This document shows, in pieces, positions 56,928-64,000 of a stretch of 64,000 bases of DNA. The stretch is from Serratia ficaria (GTDB lineage: Bacteria; Pseudomonadota; Gammaproteobacteria; Enterobacterales; Enterobacteriaceae), in contig NZ_LT906479.1 in the NCBI RefSeq assembly GCF_900187015.1, positions 3,534,001-3,598,000 on the forward strand, given 5' to 3'. How positions within the stretch are numbered: the stretch's first letter is position 1; each line of letters starts with the position of its first letter. The translations under genes were made by a program, and so were the position numbers. The notes under the pieces were generated by a model that saw nothing but the letters and a program-made list of their open reading frames with translations, did not search any database and had not been told where the DNA came from.

Positions 56928-59216
56928 ATGAACCAAAGTCTGCTTGTAACTAAACGCGATGGCCGTAAAGAGCGCATCAACCTCGACAAAATCCACCGGG
57001 TCATCGACTGGGCCGCGGAAGGGTTAAACAACGTCTCGGTTTCTCAAGTAGAGTTGCGTTCGCACATTCAGTTTTATGACGGCATCAAAACCGCCGACAT
57101 TCATGAAACCATCATCAAAGCCGCTGCCGATCTGATCTCCCGCGATGCGCCGGACTATCAATATCTGGCCGCCCGCCTGGCGATTTTCCACCTGCGCAAA
57201 AAGGCTTACGGCCAGTTCGAACCGCCGAAGCTGCACGCTCACGTGACCCGCATGGTAGAGATGGGCAAGTACGATAAGCATCTGCTGGAAGACTACAGCG
57301 CTGAAGAGTTCGAGCAGATGGACTCCTTTATCGATCACTGGCGTGACATGAACTTCTCCTACGCGGCAGTCAAGCAGCTGGAAGGCAAATACCTGGCGCA
57401 GAACCGCGTCAGCGGCGAGATCTACGAGAGCGCCCAGTTCCTGTACATCCTGGTCTCCGCCTGCCTGTTCTCCAACTACCCGCGTGAAACCCGTCTGGAC
57501 TACGTCAAACGTTTCTACGACGCGATTTCCACCTTCAAGATTTCGCTGCCTACGCCGATCATGTCCGGCGTGCGCACCCCGACCCGCCAGTTCAGCTCTT
57601 GCGTGCTGATCGAGTGCGGCGACAGCCTGGATTCCATCAACGCCACCTCCAGCGCCATCGTGAAATACGTTTCGCAGCGCGCCGGCATCGGCATCAACGC
57701 CGGCCGCATCCGCGCGCTGGGCAGCCCGATCCGCGGCGGTGAAGCGTTCCACACCGGCTGTATCCCGTTCTACAAGCATTTCCAGACCGCCGTTAAGTCC
57801 TGCTCGCAGGGCGGCGTGCGCGGTGGCGCAGCGACGCTGTTCTACCCGATGTGGCATCTGGAAGTGGAAAGCCTGCTGGTGCTGAAAAACAACCGCGGCG
57901 TTGAAGGCAACCGCGTGCGCCACATGGACTACGGCGTGCAGCTGAACCGCCTGATGTACCAGCGCCTGATCAAGGGCCAGGACATCACCCTGTTCAGCCC
58001 GTCCGACGTGCCGGGCCTGTACGATGCGTTCTTCGCCGATCAGGACGAGTTCGAACGCCTGTACACCCGGTACGAGCAGGACGACAGCATTCGCCAGAAG
58101 CGCGTGAAGGCGGTTGAGCTGTTCTCGCTGATGATGCAGGAACGCGCCTCTACCGGCCGCATCTACATCCAGAACGTCGACCACTGCAACACCCACAGCC
58201 CGTTCGATCCGCAGATCGCGCCGGTGCGCCAGTCGAACCTGTGCCTGGAAATCGCGTTGCCGACCAAGCCGCTGGACGACGTCAACGACGAAAACGGCGA
58301 AATCGCCCTGTGTACGCTGTCCGCCTTCAACCTGGGCGCCATCGACAGCCTGGACGATCTGGAAGAGCTGGCGACCCTGGCGGTGCGTTCTCTCGACGCC
58401 CTGCTGGACTACCAGGACTACCCGATCAAAGCCGCTCACCGTGGCGCCATGGGGCGTCGCACCCTGGGCATCGGCGTGATCAACTTCGCCTATTATCTGG
58501 CGAAGAACGGCGTGCGCTACTCCGACGGCAGCGCCAACAACCTGACCCACAAGACCTTCGAAGCCATTCAGTACTACCTGCTGAAAGCCTCCAACCGTCT
58601 GGCTCAGGAACAGGGCGCCTGCCCGTGGTTCAACGAAACCACCTATTCGCAGGGCATCCTGCCGATCGACACCTACAAGAAAGACCTGGATACCGTCTGC
58701 AGCGAGCCGCTGCACTACGACTGGGAAACCCTGCGCAAGGACATCCAGGAAACCGGCCTGCGCAACTCGACCCTGTCTGCGCTGATGCCGTCGGAAACCT
58801 CTTCGCAGATTTCCAACGCCACCAACGGCATCGAGCCGCCGCGCGGCCATATCAGCATCAAGGCGTCGAAAGACGGCATCCTGCGCCAGGTGGTGCCGGA
58901 GTACGAGCGCCTGAAAAACGACTACGAACTGCTGTGGGAAATGCCGAACAACGACGGTTACCTGCAACTGGTCGGCCTGATGCAGAAGTTTATCGACCAG
59001 TCGATTTCCGCCAACACCAACTACGATCCGACCCGTTTCCCGGGCGGCAAGGTGCCGATGAAGCAGCTGTTGAAAGACCTGCTCACCACCTACAAGTTTG
59101 GCGTCAAGACGCTGTACTACCAAAACACCCGCGACGGTGCGGAAGACGTACAGGAAGATTTGCAGCCAACCAAGGCCGGCGATGACGACTGCGAAAGCGG
59201 CGCCTGCAAAATCTAA
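56928..59216 (+). CDS. nrdA: Class Ia ribonucleotide reductase, alpha subunit
   Basis: NrdA holds the catalytic and allosteric sites that reduce ribonucleoside diphosphates to deoxy forms. The 762 residues (E. coli 761) start with an ATP-cone (KRDGRKERINLDKIHRVID). They show the redox cysteines in FSSCVLIECG (near 225) and ALCTLSAFNLG (near 462), the radical cysteine in NLCLEIALP (near 439), the tyrosines in KTLYYQNTRDG (near 730), and the C-terminal CESGAC pair. It is first in nrdA-nrdB-yfaE. Codon use is biased as in well-expressed genes. Confidence 0.98.
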   Translation: MNQSLLVTKRDGRKERINLDKIHRVIDWAAEGLNNVSVSQVELRSHIQFYDGIKTADIHETIIKAAADLISRDAPDYQYLAARLAIFHLRKKAYGQFEPPKLHAHVTRMVEMGKYDKHLLEDYSAEEFEQMDSFIDHWRDMNFSYAAVKQLEGKYLAQNRVSGEIYESAQFLYILVSACLFSNYPRETRLDYVKRFYDAISTFKISLPTPIMSGVRTPTRQFSSCVLIECGDSLDSINATSSAIVKYVSQRAGIGINAGRIRALGSPIRGGEAFHTGCIPFYKHFQTAVKSCSQGGVRGGAATLFYPMWHLEVESLLVLKNNRGVEGNRVRHMDYGVQLNRLMYQRLIKGQDITLFSPSDVPGLYDAFFADQDEFERLYTRYEQDDSIRQKRVKAVELFSLMMQERASTGRIYIQNVDHCNTHSPFDPQIAPVRQSNLCLEIALPTKPLDDVNDENGEIALCTLSAFNLGAIDSLDDLEELATLAVRSLDALLDYQDYPIKAAHRGAMGRRTLGIGVINFAYYLAKNGVRYSDGSANNLTHKTFEAIQYYLLKASNRLAQEQGACPWFNETTYSQGILPIDTYKKDLDTVCSEPLHYDWETLRKDIQETGLRNSTLSALMPSETSSQISNATNGIEPPRGHISIKASKDGILRQVVPEYERLKNDYELLWEMPNNDGYLQLVGLMQKFIDQSISANTNYDPTRFPGGKVPMKQLLKDLLTTYKFGVKTLYYQNTRDGAEDVQEDLQPTKAGDDDCESGACKI

Positions 59217-59230
59217 AGCTTTAACACAGC

Positions 59231-59250
59231 GGGCCGGAATTTTCCGGCCC
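59231..59250. other. Perfect palindrome between nrdA and nrdB
   Basis: GGGCCGGAATTTTCCGGCCC is a perfect 20-base palindrome 14 bases after nrdA and 25 before nrdB. In mRNA it forms a strong hairpin followed by CTTCT. It could reduce readthrough or protect the nrdA message end and so set the alpha to beta ratio. Confidence 0.65.
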
Positions 59251-59275
59251 CTTCTATTACGATGGATTCAGGTTT

Positions 59276-60406
59276 ATGGCTTACACCACTTTTTCTCAGA
59301 ATAAAAACGACCAGCTGCTGGAGCCGATGTTTTTCGGCCAGTCGGTTAACGTTGCCCGTTTCGACCAGCAAAAGCATGAAATCTTCGAAAAGCTGATCGA
59401 GAAGCAGCTGTCCTTCTTCTGGCGTCCGGAAGAAGTTGACGTGTCCCGCGATCGCATCGACTATCAGGCGCTGCCGGATCATGAGAAGCACATCTTCATC
59501 AGCAACCTGAAGTACCAGACGCTGCTGGACTCGATCCAGGGCCGCAGCCCGAACGTGGCGCTGCTGCCGCTGATCTCCATTCCTGAATTGGAAACCTGGG
59601 TGGAAACCTGGTCCTTCTCCGAGACCATCCACTCGCGTTCTTACACCCATATCATCCGCAACATCGTCAACGATCCGGCGCTGGTGTTCGACGATATCGT
59701 CACCAACGAAGAGATCCTCAAGCGCGCGAAAGACATTTCCGGCTACTACGACGATCTGATCGAAATGACCAGCTATTACCATCTGCTGGGTGAAGGCACC
59801 CACCAGGTGAACGGCAACAGCGTTACCGTTAACCTGCGCGCGCTGAAGAAGCAGCTTTACCTGTGCCTGATGAGCGTCAACGCGCTGGAAGCGATCCGCT
59901 TCTACGTCAGCTTCGCCTGCTCCTTCGCCTTCGCCGAGCGCGAACTGATGGAAGGCAACGCCAAGATCATCAAACTGATCGCCCGCGACGAAGCGCTGCA
60001 CCTGACCGGCACTCAGCACATGCTGAACCTGATGCGCTCGGGCGCCGATGACCCGGAAATGGCGGAAATCGCCGTCGAGTGCCAGCAGCAGTGCTACGAT
60101 CTGTTCGTGCTGGCCGCCCAGCAGGAAAAAGAGTGGGCGGAATACCTGTTCCGCGACGGCTCGATGATCGGCCTGAACAAAGACATTCTGTGCCAATATG
60201 TGGAGTACATCACCAATATCCGCATGCAGGCGGTCGGCCTCGGCCTGCCGTTCGAAACCCGCTCCAACCCGATCCCGTGGATCAACGCCTGGCTGGTGTC
60301 CGACAACGTACAGGTCGCGCCGCAGGAAGTGGAAGTCAGCTCCTACCTGGTCGGCCAGATCGACTCGGAAGTGCACGCCGACGACCTGAGCGACTTCGAA
60401 CTCTAA
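59276..60406 (+). CDS. nrdB: Class Ia ribonucleotide reductase, beta subunit
   Basis: NrdB carries the diiron-tyrosyl radical cofactor that starts catalysis in NrdA. The 376 residues match E. coli NrdB. The iron and radical site is seen in [17 protein letters not shown], where the last tyrosine is the radical Tyr122, and in [13 protein letters not shown]. The C-terminal tail [19 protein letters not shown] includes the part that docks on NrdA. yfaE starts three bases after the stop. Confidence 0.98.
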   Translation: MAYTTFSQNKNDQLLEPMFFGQSVNVARFDQQKHEIFEKLIEKQLSFFWRPEEVDVSRDRIDYQALPDHEKHIFISNLKYQTLLDSIQGRSPNVALLPLISIPELETWVETWSFSETIHSRSYTHIIRNIVNDPALVFDDIVTNEEILKRAKDISGYYDDLIEMTSYYHLLGEGTHQVNGNSVTVNLRALKKQLYLCLMSVNALEAIRFYVSFACSFAFAERELMEGNAKIIKLIARDEALHLTGTQHMLNLMRSGADDPEMAEIAVECQQQCYDLFVLAAQQEKEWAEYLFRDGSMIGLNKDILCQYVEYITNIRMQAVGLGLPFETRSNPIPWINAWLVSDNVQVAPQEVEVSSYLVGQIDSEVHADDLSDFEL

Positions 60407-60409
60407 GCG

Positions 60410-60670
60410 ATGGCGACGCCAACCGTAACGCTGCGCACCGCCGGTGCGCAGCTGCCCTGCCCGAAAAGCGAAAGCTGCCTGCTCGACGTGCTGGAACTGC
60501 ACGACGTGCAGGTGGAATATCAGTGCCGTTCCGGCTATTGCGGCGCCTGCCGCCTGAAGCTGGTGAAAGGGGAAGTGACCTATCGCCAACAGCCGCTGGC
60601 GTTTATCAACGACGGCGAAATCCTGCCCTGCTGCTGCATGCCGCTGACCGATATCGAGCTGGAAATCTAA
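60410..60670 (+). CDS. yfaE: [2Fe-2S] ferredoxin YfaE
   Basis: YfaE repairs and maintains the NrdB diiron-tyrosyl cofactor by donating electrons. This 86-residue plant-type ferredoxin has the cluster ligands in CRSGYCGACRLK and in ILPCCCMPL. It follows nrdB by three bases and is the last gene of the operon. Length and arrangement are as in E. coli. No signal peptide is present, so it is cytoplasmic. Confidence 0.95.
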   Translation: MATPTVTLRTAGAQLPCPKSESCLLDVLELHDVQVEYQCRSGYCGACRLKLVKGEVTYRQQPLAFINDGEILPCCCMPLTDIELEI

Positions 60671-60740
60671 TGGGTTGGGTGCCTGAAACCGCGCCAGGAG
60701 ACCAGAAGGCGGGGTTGCCCCCGCCCTATGATTTACCGCT

Positions 60741-60884
60741 TCACATACAGGTTAACGTCATTAGGACAGTGATATCTTTCTGGTAGATTTCCAACCCGCA
60801 AAAGCGATCTTTCATCATCCATCCAAATATCAAAACCGTAATACATACAACAGTTAACGCGTATAGCGCATGTTTTTTATACAT
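60741..60884 (-). CDS. hok: Hok/Gef family type I toxin peptide
   Basis: This 47-residue peptide begins MYKKHALYALTVVCITVLIF, with a single hydrophobic helix (about residues 7-24). After it come GWMMKDRFC and EIYQKDITVL, matching the Hok pattern of a membrane helix, a charged turn, and a cysteine at residue 29. Hok peptides depolarise the inner membrane when not repressed. A very strong AGGAGG site stands six bases before the ATG. The usual C-terminal AYE-like ending is replaced by TLTCM, so the end may be altered. The leader upstream and the antisense RNA region support the call. Whether it is active is unknown. Confidence 0.82.
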   Translation of the reverse strand: MYKKHALYALTVVCITVLIFGWMMKDRFCGLEIYQKDITVLMTLTCM

Positions 60885-61109
60885 GCTTGCCTCCTTGCTG
60901 TGAAGGGGCTACCATACCGGTGTCTAGGCGGTATGTGCAGCCCCATTCTGATTGAGAGTCAGTCTGGGGCTTTCATCTATCCGCCTTGTCACACAATGCC
61001 CAAGACGAACAGTCTCAAGCACCCGCACTGAGAGTAACAGCATTCTCCCACCGCGAATATCCCCTATAATATTATGATTAATAAGGGATATATCACCACC
61101 ATCAAGCAT
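60885..61109 (-). other. hok mRNA leader with mok-like frame
   Basis: The minus-strand leader contains a mok-like frame with MLLLSVRVLETVRLGH and, further on, DESPRLTLNQNG, which ends before hok. The same leader wording (GTGCGGGTGCTTGAG, GCGGATAGATGAAAGCCCC) is familiar from chromosomal hok loci of E. coli. Three mutually complementary G/C blocks, at 60905, 60939 and 60966, allow alternative folds, as in the metastable hok mRNA. Confidence 0.6.
60888..60975 (+). ncRNA. sok: Sok-like antisense RNA of the hok locus
   Basis: The RNA would start near 60890, within the hok ribosome-binding region on the opposite strand. The promoter is TTAACG (60854-60859), 18 bases, then TATACA (60878-60883). 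Its 5' part pairs with the hok Shine-Dalgarno sequence. It ends with the hairpin AGCCCCA/TGGGGCT (60939-60971) and a short TTT. This layout is that of chromosomal hok/sok loci. The exact ends are inferred. Confidence 0.55.
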
Positions 61110-61111
61110 TG

Positions 61112-62308
61112 TTACTCGATGACTTCAACGATCTCCAACCAGGCGTTTTTACCACATGCCTGCTCGCCATTCAGCCAACGCCGCAGCATGTCCAGCGCCA
61201 GCATCGCCACCGACTCCTGGCGCAGGCGTAGCCCGTGGCGAGATGCGCGATAACGTACGGTCTGGCCGATGCCGCCGCGCGGCGTATGCAGCGCCACGCT
61301 GACCTGCTCGTCACTCATGGCGCTGACCGCCAGCGCCAGCGGCGCGCCGGTCAGCTCCGCCAGCGAACGGGCGCGCGCCAGGCTGGTTTCCAGCGTTTCG
61401 ACACAGTGGGCGGGCAGCAATTCACCGCCGGCCAGCGGCGCGGCTTCGCTCTGCAGCTGCAGATTGATCAGCCCGGCGCTGAACTGCTCGCTCAGCGCCA
61501 GCTTCAGCCCCTGCTGCGTTAAGCGCTGCGCCAGCAGGGCCGGCAGGCCGACCGTGCCTTCAAAGATACAGTTGTCCCCCGCCACGGCGCGCACCCGCTC
61601 CCAGGCCTGCTCCATCGCTGCGCGCTGGCTGACCGGGCCGGTCAGCTTCAGTTCGATAATCGGGCTGGAAGAGCGATACCCCAGCACCACCTGCGGCGGC
61701 AACGGCATGCCGTCGAGTTCGGCGGCCAGATCGCTTTCCGAGGTGCCGAAGGTGGTCAAGCGCAGGCACAACGGCGGTTCAGGCAGGGTAAATCGCTGGC
61801 GCAAACGCGGTACTATCTGCTGTTCGACCATCACTTTAAATTCGGAGGGCACGCCCGGCGTGAAGAACATCAGGCATTTGTTCAGCCGCAGCGCAAAACC
61901 GCAGGCGGTGCCGACCGGGTTGTCCAGCATTTCGGCGTTGGTCGGGATCTGCGCCTGCTTGCGGTTGGAGGCGGCCATCGGCCGGCCGCGTTCGGCAAAA
62001 TAAGCTTCGATGCGCGCCAGCCATTCGGCGTGTTCGACCAGCCCGACGCCGCTGGCCGTGGCGGCCGCCAGCGCGCTGAGGTCGTCGCTGGTCGGCCCCA
62101 GCCCACCGTTGACGATCAGCACATCGGCGATATGGCTGCGCTCCCGCAGCGTTTCGACCAGAGAGGAGAGGCTGTCCCCTACCGTTTCGCGCCCGCTCAT
62201 CGGCATGCCTTGCTGGAACAGAAAGTCCGCCAGCCAGGCGGCGTTGGTATCAATAATTTGCCCGTGCAGCACTTCGTCACCGGTGCTGAGCATCTCCACC
62301 CTTAACAT
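61112..62308 (-). CDS. yfaY: CinA-like protein YfaY
   Basis: This 398-residue protein has an N-terminal MoaB/MogA-like domain (MLRVEMLSTGDEVLHGQIID, then VNGGLGPTSDDLSALAAA). The C-terminal part is related to the CinA/PncC fold but diverged, and the NMN-deamidase residues are not evident. E. coli YfaY is the same length (about 400) and similarly lacks known activity. I chose the ATG at 62308, which aligns with E. coli; the frame is open five codons further up. The stop is three bases from the start of the hok leader. Confidence 0.92.
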   Translation of the reverse strand: MLRVEMLSTGDEVLHGQIIDTNAAWLADFLFQQGMPMSGRETVGDSLSSLVETLRERSHIADVLIVNGGLGPTSDDLSALAAATASGVGLVEHAEWLARIEAYFAERGRPMAASNRKQAQIPTNAEMLDNPVGTACGFALRLNKCLMFFTPGVPSEFKVMVEQQIVPRLRQRFTLPEPPLCLRLTTFGTSESDLAAELDGMPLPPQVVLGYRSSSPIIELKLTGPVSQRAAMEQAWERVRAVAGDNCIFEGTVGLPALLAQRLTQQGLKLALSEQFSAGLINLQLQSEAAPLAGGELLPAHCVETLETSLARARSLAELTGAPLALAVSAMSDEQVSVALHTPRGGIGQTVRYRASRHGLRLRQESVAMLALDMLRRWLNGEQACGKNAWLEIVEVIE

Positions 62309-62349
62309 TGATCTCTCCCACATTTTCTGGTCATTCCACTATAGAAGCC

Positions 62350-62367
62350 TGTAAATAACTTTTCACT
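62350..62367 (+). promoter_or_regulatory. Possible third TyrR box upstream of tyrP
   Basis: TGTAAATAACTTTTCACT has the left half of the TyrR consensus TGTAAAN6TTTACA intact and four of six matches on the right. It lies about 80 bases upstream of the two promoter-proximal boxes, near the start of yfaY, and may be accidental. Confidence 0.3.
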
Positions 62368-62429
62368 AAGCGTCGCCGGATAATTTCGCTCAGGGGCATT
62401 TTTTAGCGCCGCCGCGCCGCCCACCCCGC

Positions 62430-62447
62430 CGTAAACATTATTGAACA
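62430..62447 (+). promoter_or_regulatory. TyrR box 1 of tyrP
   Basis: CGTAAACATTATTGAACA fits TGTAAAN6TTTACA at nine of twelve defined positions. Its centre is 23 bases upstream of that of box 2. In E. coli tyrP, a strong and a weak TyrR box are spaced by about two helical turns in the same way. Confidence 0.6.
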
Positions 62448-62452
62448 CAAGC

Positions 62453-62493
62453 CGTAACGTCGGTTTGACACAAAATAGTCGATCAACTATCCT
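62453..62493 (+). promoter_or_regulatory. tyrP promoter with TyrR box 2
   Basis: TTGACA (62465-62470), a 17-base spacer and TATCCT (62488-62493) form a good sigma-70 promoter. The -35 is the right half of a TyrR box CGTAACGTCGGTTTGACA (62453-62470). TyrR with tyrosine bound at this box would block polymerase, as known for E. coli tyrP. Confidence 0.7.
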
Positions 62494-62552
62494 GCCGCAC
62501 TCAGAATTAGTTACCTATAATTTTCCAAAATCTTTGGCTGGTAGAGAAAAAC

Positions 62553-63761
62553 GTGAAGAATCGCACTCTTGGCAGTGTTTTTATCGTGGCGGGCACCTCC
62601 ATCGGCGCCGGCATGCTCGCGATGCCGCTGGCGGCGGCGGGCGTCGGCTTCGGCGTTACCCTGGCTTTACTGGTCGGGCTGTGGCTGTTGATGTGTTACA
62701 CCGCGCTGCTGCTGGTTGAGGTTTACCAGCACGAGAAGGCGGATACCGGCCTCGGCACCCTCGCCAAACGCTACCTCGGCGGCGGCGGCCAATGGCTGAC
62801 CAGCTTCAGCATGATGTTTTTGATGTACGCCCTGACCGCCGCCTACATCAGCGGCGCCGGAGAGTTGCTGGCGACCAGCATCAGCCAGTGGACGTCGCAG
62901 GACTTCCCCACCACGCTCGGCGTATTGCTGTTTACCCTGGTGGCCGGCGGCGTAGTCTGCATCGGCACCCATTCGGTCGACCTGTTCAACCGCATCCTGT
63001 TCAGCGCCAAGGTGGTGTTCCTGGTGGTGATGCTCGGTCTGATGCTGCCGAATATTCACCAAACCAACCTGATGACGTTGCCGCTGGAGCAAGGGTTGGC
63101 GCTCTCCGCCATCCCGGTGATCTTCACCTCTTTCGGTTTTCACGGCAGCGTGCCGAGCATCGTCAACTACATGGGCGGCAACATTCGCCGGCTGCGCTGG
63201 ATATTCATCATCGGCAGCGCCATTCCGCTGGTGGCCTACATCTTCTGGCAGCTGGCCACGCTGGGCAGCATCAGCTCCGACACCTTCGTCGGCATCCTGG
63301 CCCAGCAGGCCGGGCTGAACGGCTTGCTGCAGGCGGTGCGCGACGCGGTAGCCTCACCGCACGTGGAACTGGCGGTGCATCTGTTCGCCGATCTGGCGCT
63401 GGCCACCTCGTTCCTCGGCGTGGCGCTCGGGTTGTTCGATTTCCTGGCCGACCTGTTCAAACGGCGGGATAACGTGCGCGGCCGCCTGCAGACCGGCGCC
63501 ATCACCTTCCTGCCGCCGCTGGCCTTCGCCCTGTTCTATCCGCGCGGCTTCGTGCTGGCGCTGGGCTTCGCCGCCATCGCGCTGTCGGTGCTGGCGCTGC
63601 TGCTGCCGTCGCTGCTGGTGTGGAAAACGCGTCAGAAGCATCAGGCGCAATACCGCGTCTGGGGCGGCACGCCGGCGCTGGCGCTGGTGTTTGTCTGCGG
63701 GGTCACGGTCATTGCCATTCAGCTGGGCATCGCCAGCGGCATGCTGCCCGCGGTGGGGTAA
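62553..63761 (+). CDS. tyrP: Tyrosine-specific permease TyrP
   Basis: TyrP imports tyrosine with protons. It has 402 residues (E. coli 403) and eleven predicted helices. It is almost identical to E. coli TyrP in stretches such as [44 protein letters not shown] and [19 protein letters not shown]. The start codon is GTG, as I recall for E. coli tyrP, and lies about 52 bases after the predicted transcription start. The promoter has two TyrR boxes. In E. coli the gene is elsewhere; here it lies between yfaY and yfaZ. A strong terminator follows. Confidence 0.95.
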   Translation: MKNRTLGSVFIVAGTSIGAGMLAMPLAAAGVGFGVTLALLVGLWLLMCYTALLLVEVYQHEKADTGLGTLAKRYLGGGGQWLTSFSMMFLMYALTAAYISGAGELLATSISQWTSQDFPTTLGVLLFTLVAGGVVCIGTHSVDLFNRILFSAKVVFLVVMLGLMLPNIHQTNLMTLPLEQGLALSAIPVIFTSFGFHGSVPSIVNYMGGNIRRLRWIFIIGSAIPLVAYIFWQLATLGSISSDTFVGILAQQAGLNGLLQAVRDAVASPHVELAVHLFADLALATSFLGVALGLFDFLADLFKRRDNVRGRLQTGAITFLPPLAFALFYPRGFVLALGFAAIALSVLALLLPSLLVWKTRQKHQAQYRVWGGTPALALVFVCGVTVIAIQLGIASGMLPAVG

Positions 63762-63779
63762 CTCATTGGTTGTCGAAAC

Positions 63780-63803
63780 AAGGGGGCCGCAAGCCCCCTT
63801 TTT
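63780..63803. terminator. Terminator between tyrP and yfaZ
   Basis: AGGGGGC and GCCCCCT form a seven-base stem with a CGCAA loop, followed by TTTTT. It lies 19 bases after tyrP and seven before the yfaZ stop, so it may serve both convergent genes. Confidence 0.85.
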
Positions 63804-63809
63804 GCTGCG

Positions 63810-64000
63810 TCAGAAGCTCAGGCCAACGCCGATGTACGGACCATCGGCCAGCGTGTTGTCGCGGCGCCCGTCCTTGCCTGCCATCTGCATGTAGCGGTAA
63901 CCCACGTCCACGCTCAGCGGACGGAAGACATTCCAGCGCAGGCCGCCGCTGGCCTCGTTATAGGCCTTGACGCCGCTGGTCAACGACTCCGGCGCGAAGT
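63810..64000 (-). CDS. yfaZ: YfaZ family outer-membrane protein, C-terminal part (5' end outside window)
   Basis: The last 63 codons show beta-barrel features: alternating strands, SVDVGYRYMQMAG, and a final phenylalanine in YIGVGLSF, the signal for outer-membrane assembly. E. coli yfaZ lies beside yfaY, which supports the name. The start and signal peptide are outside the window. The gene converges with tyrP. The function of YfaZ is unknown. Confidence 0.6.
   Translation of the reverse strand, partial: FAPESLTSGVKAYNEASGGLRWNVFRPLSVDVGYRYMQMAGKDGRRDNTLADGPYIGVGLSF

Noticed and set aside
60924..61109. A 61-codon minus-strand frame treated as an independent gene
   Set aside because: It coincides with the hok mRNA leader and ends before hok; it is best seen as a mok-like leader frame, not a separate protein gene.

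Overview
The window is chromosomal DNA from an enterobacterium of the Serratia type, most likely Serratia marcescens or a near relative. The reasons are the high G+C coding sequence, the close similarity of almost every protein to its Escherichia coli counterpart as I remember it, and a gene order that follows the E. coli stretch nfo-fruAKB-setB-yeiWPQR-lpxT-mepS-rtn-yejABEF-yejG-bcr-rsuA-yejH-rplY-yejKLM-proL, then ompC-micF-rcsDB-rcsC-gyrA-ubiG-nrdAB-yfaE-yfaY-yfaZ. It is mostly core genome. I see no prophage, insertion sequence, integrase or CRISPR array.

Region 1 (1-13.5 kb): the end of an SGNH-type acyltransferase, yeiH and nfo, a DJ-1/PfpI-like gene, and the Cra-controlled fruBKA fructose PTS operon. 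A Nudix hydrolase and a torC-torA pair (TMAO respiration) stand between fruB and setB, which are divergent neighbours in E. coli. Region 2 (13.2-22.3 kb): yeiW, mtr with a TrpR operator over its promoter, efpL, divergent uxuA/uxuB-like hexuronate genes, an orphan mini-pilin, the zinc GTPase yeiR, lpxT and mepS. Region 3 (22.3-39.2 kb): a TetR regulator, an EAL phosphodiesterase, the yejABEF peptide importer, yejG, bcr, rsuA, radD (with a 23-codon leader frame), rplY with its leader, yejK, yejL, yejM and tRNA-Pro.

Region 4 (39.2-43.1 kb) is the most accessory part. It holds an AT-richer membrane acyltransferase between tRNA-Pro and a tRNA-Thr/tRNA-Ser pair, osmE, and a TetR/NTF2-like divergent pair with two palindromic operators, followed by a VOC-family gene. 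Region 5 (43.2-52.8 kb): ompC and divergent micF, then a decayed DUF4186 gene and an MFS transporter inserted before the Rcs phosphorelay (rcsD, rcsB, rcsC). Region 6 (52.9-64 kb): gyrA, ubiG, nrdAB-yfaE, a hok/sok type I toxin-antitoxin locus, the CinA-like yfaY, tyrP with TyrR boxes, and the end of yfaZ.

The main points outside routine annotation are the hok/sok locus with a three-part GGGGCT/AGCCCC/GGGGCT switch, the DUF4186 remnant beside micF, the short leader frame of radD, the duplicated TetR operators, and a candidate Cra site in front of setB. I did not find a clearly new multi-gene system here.
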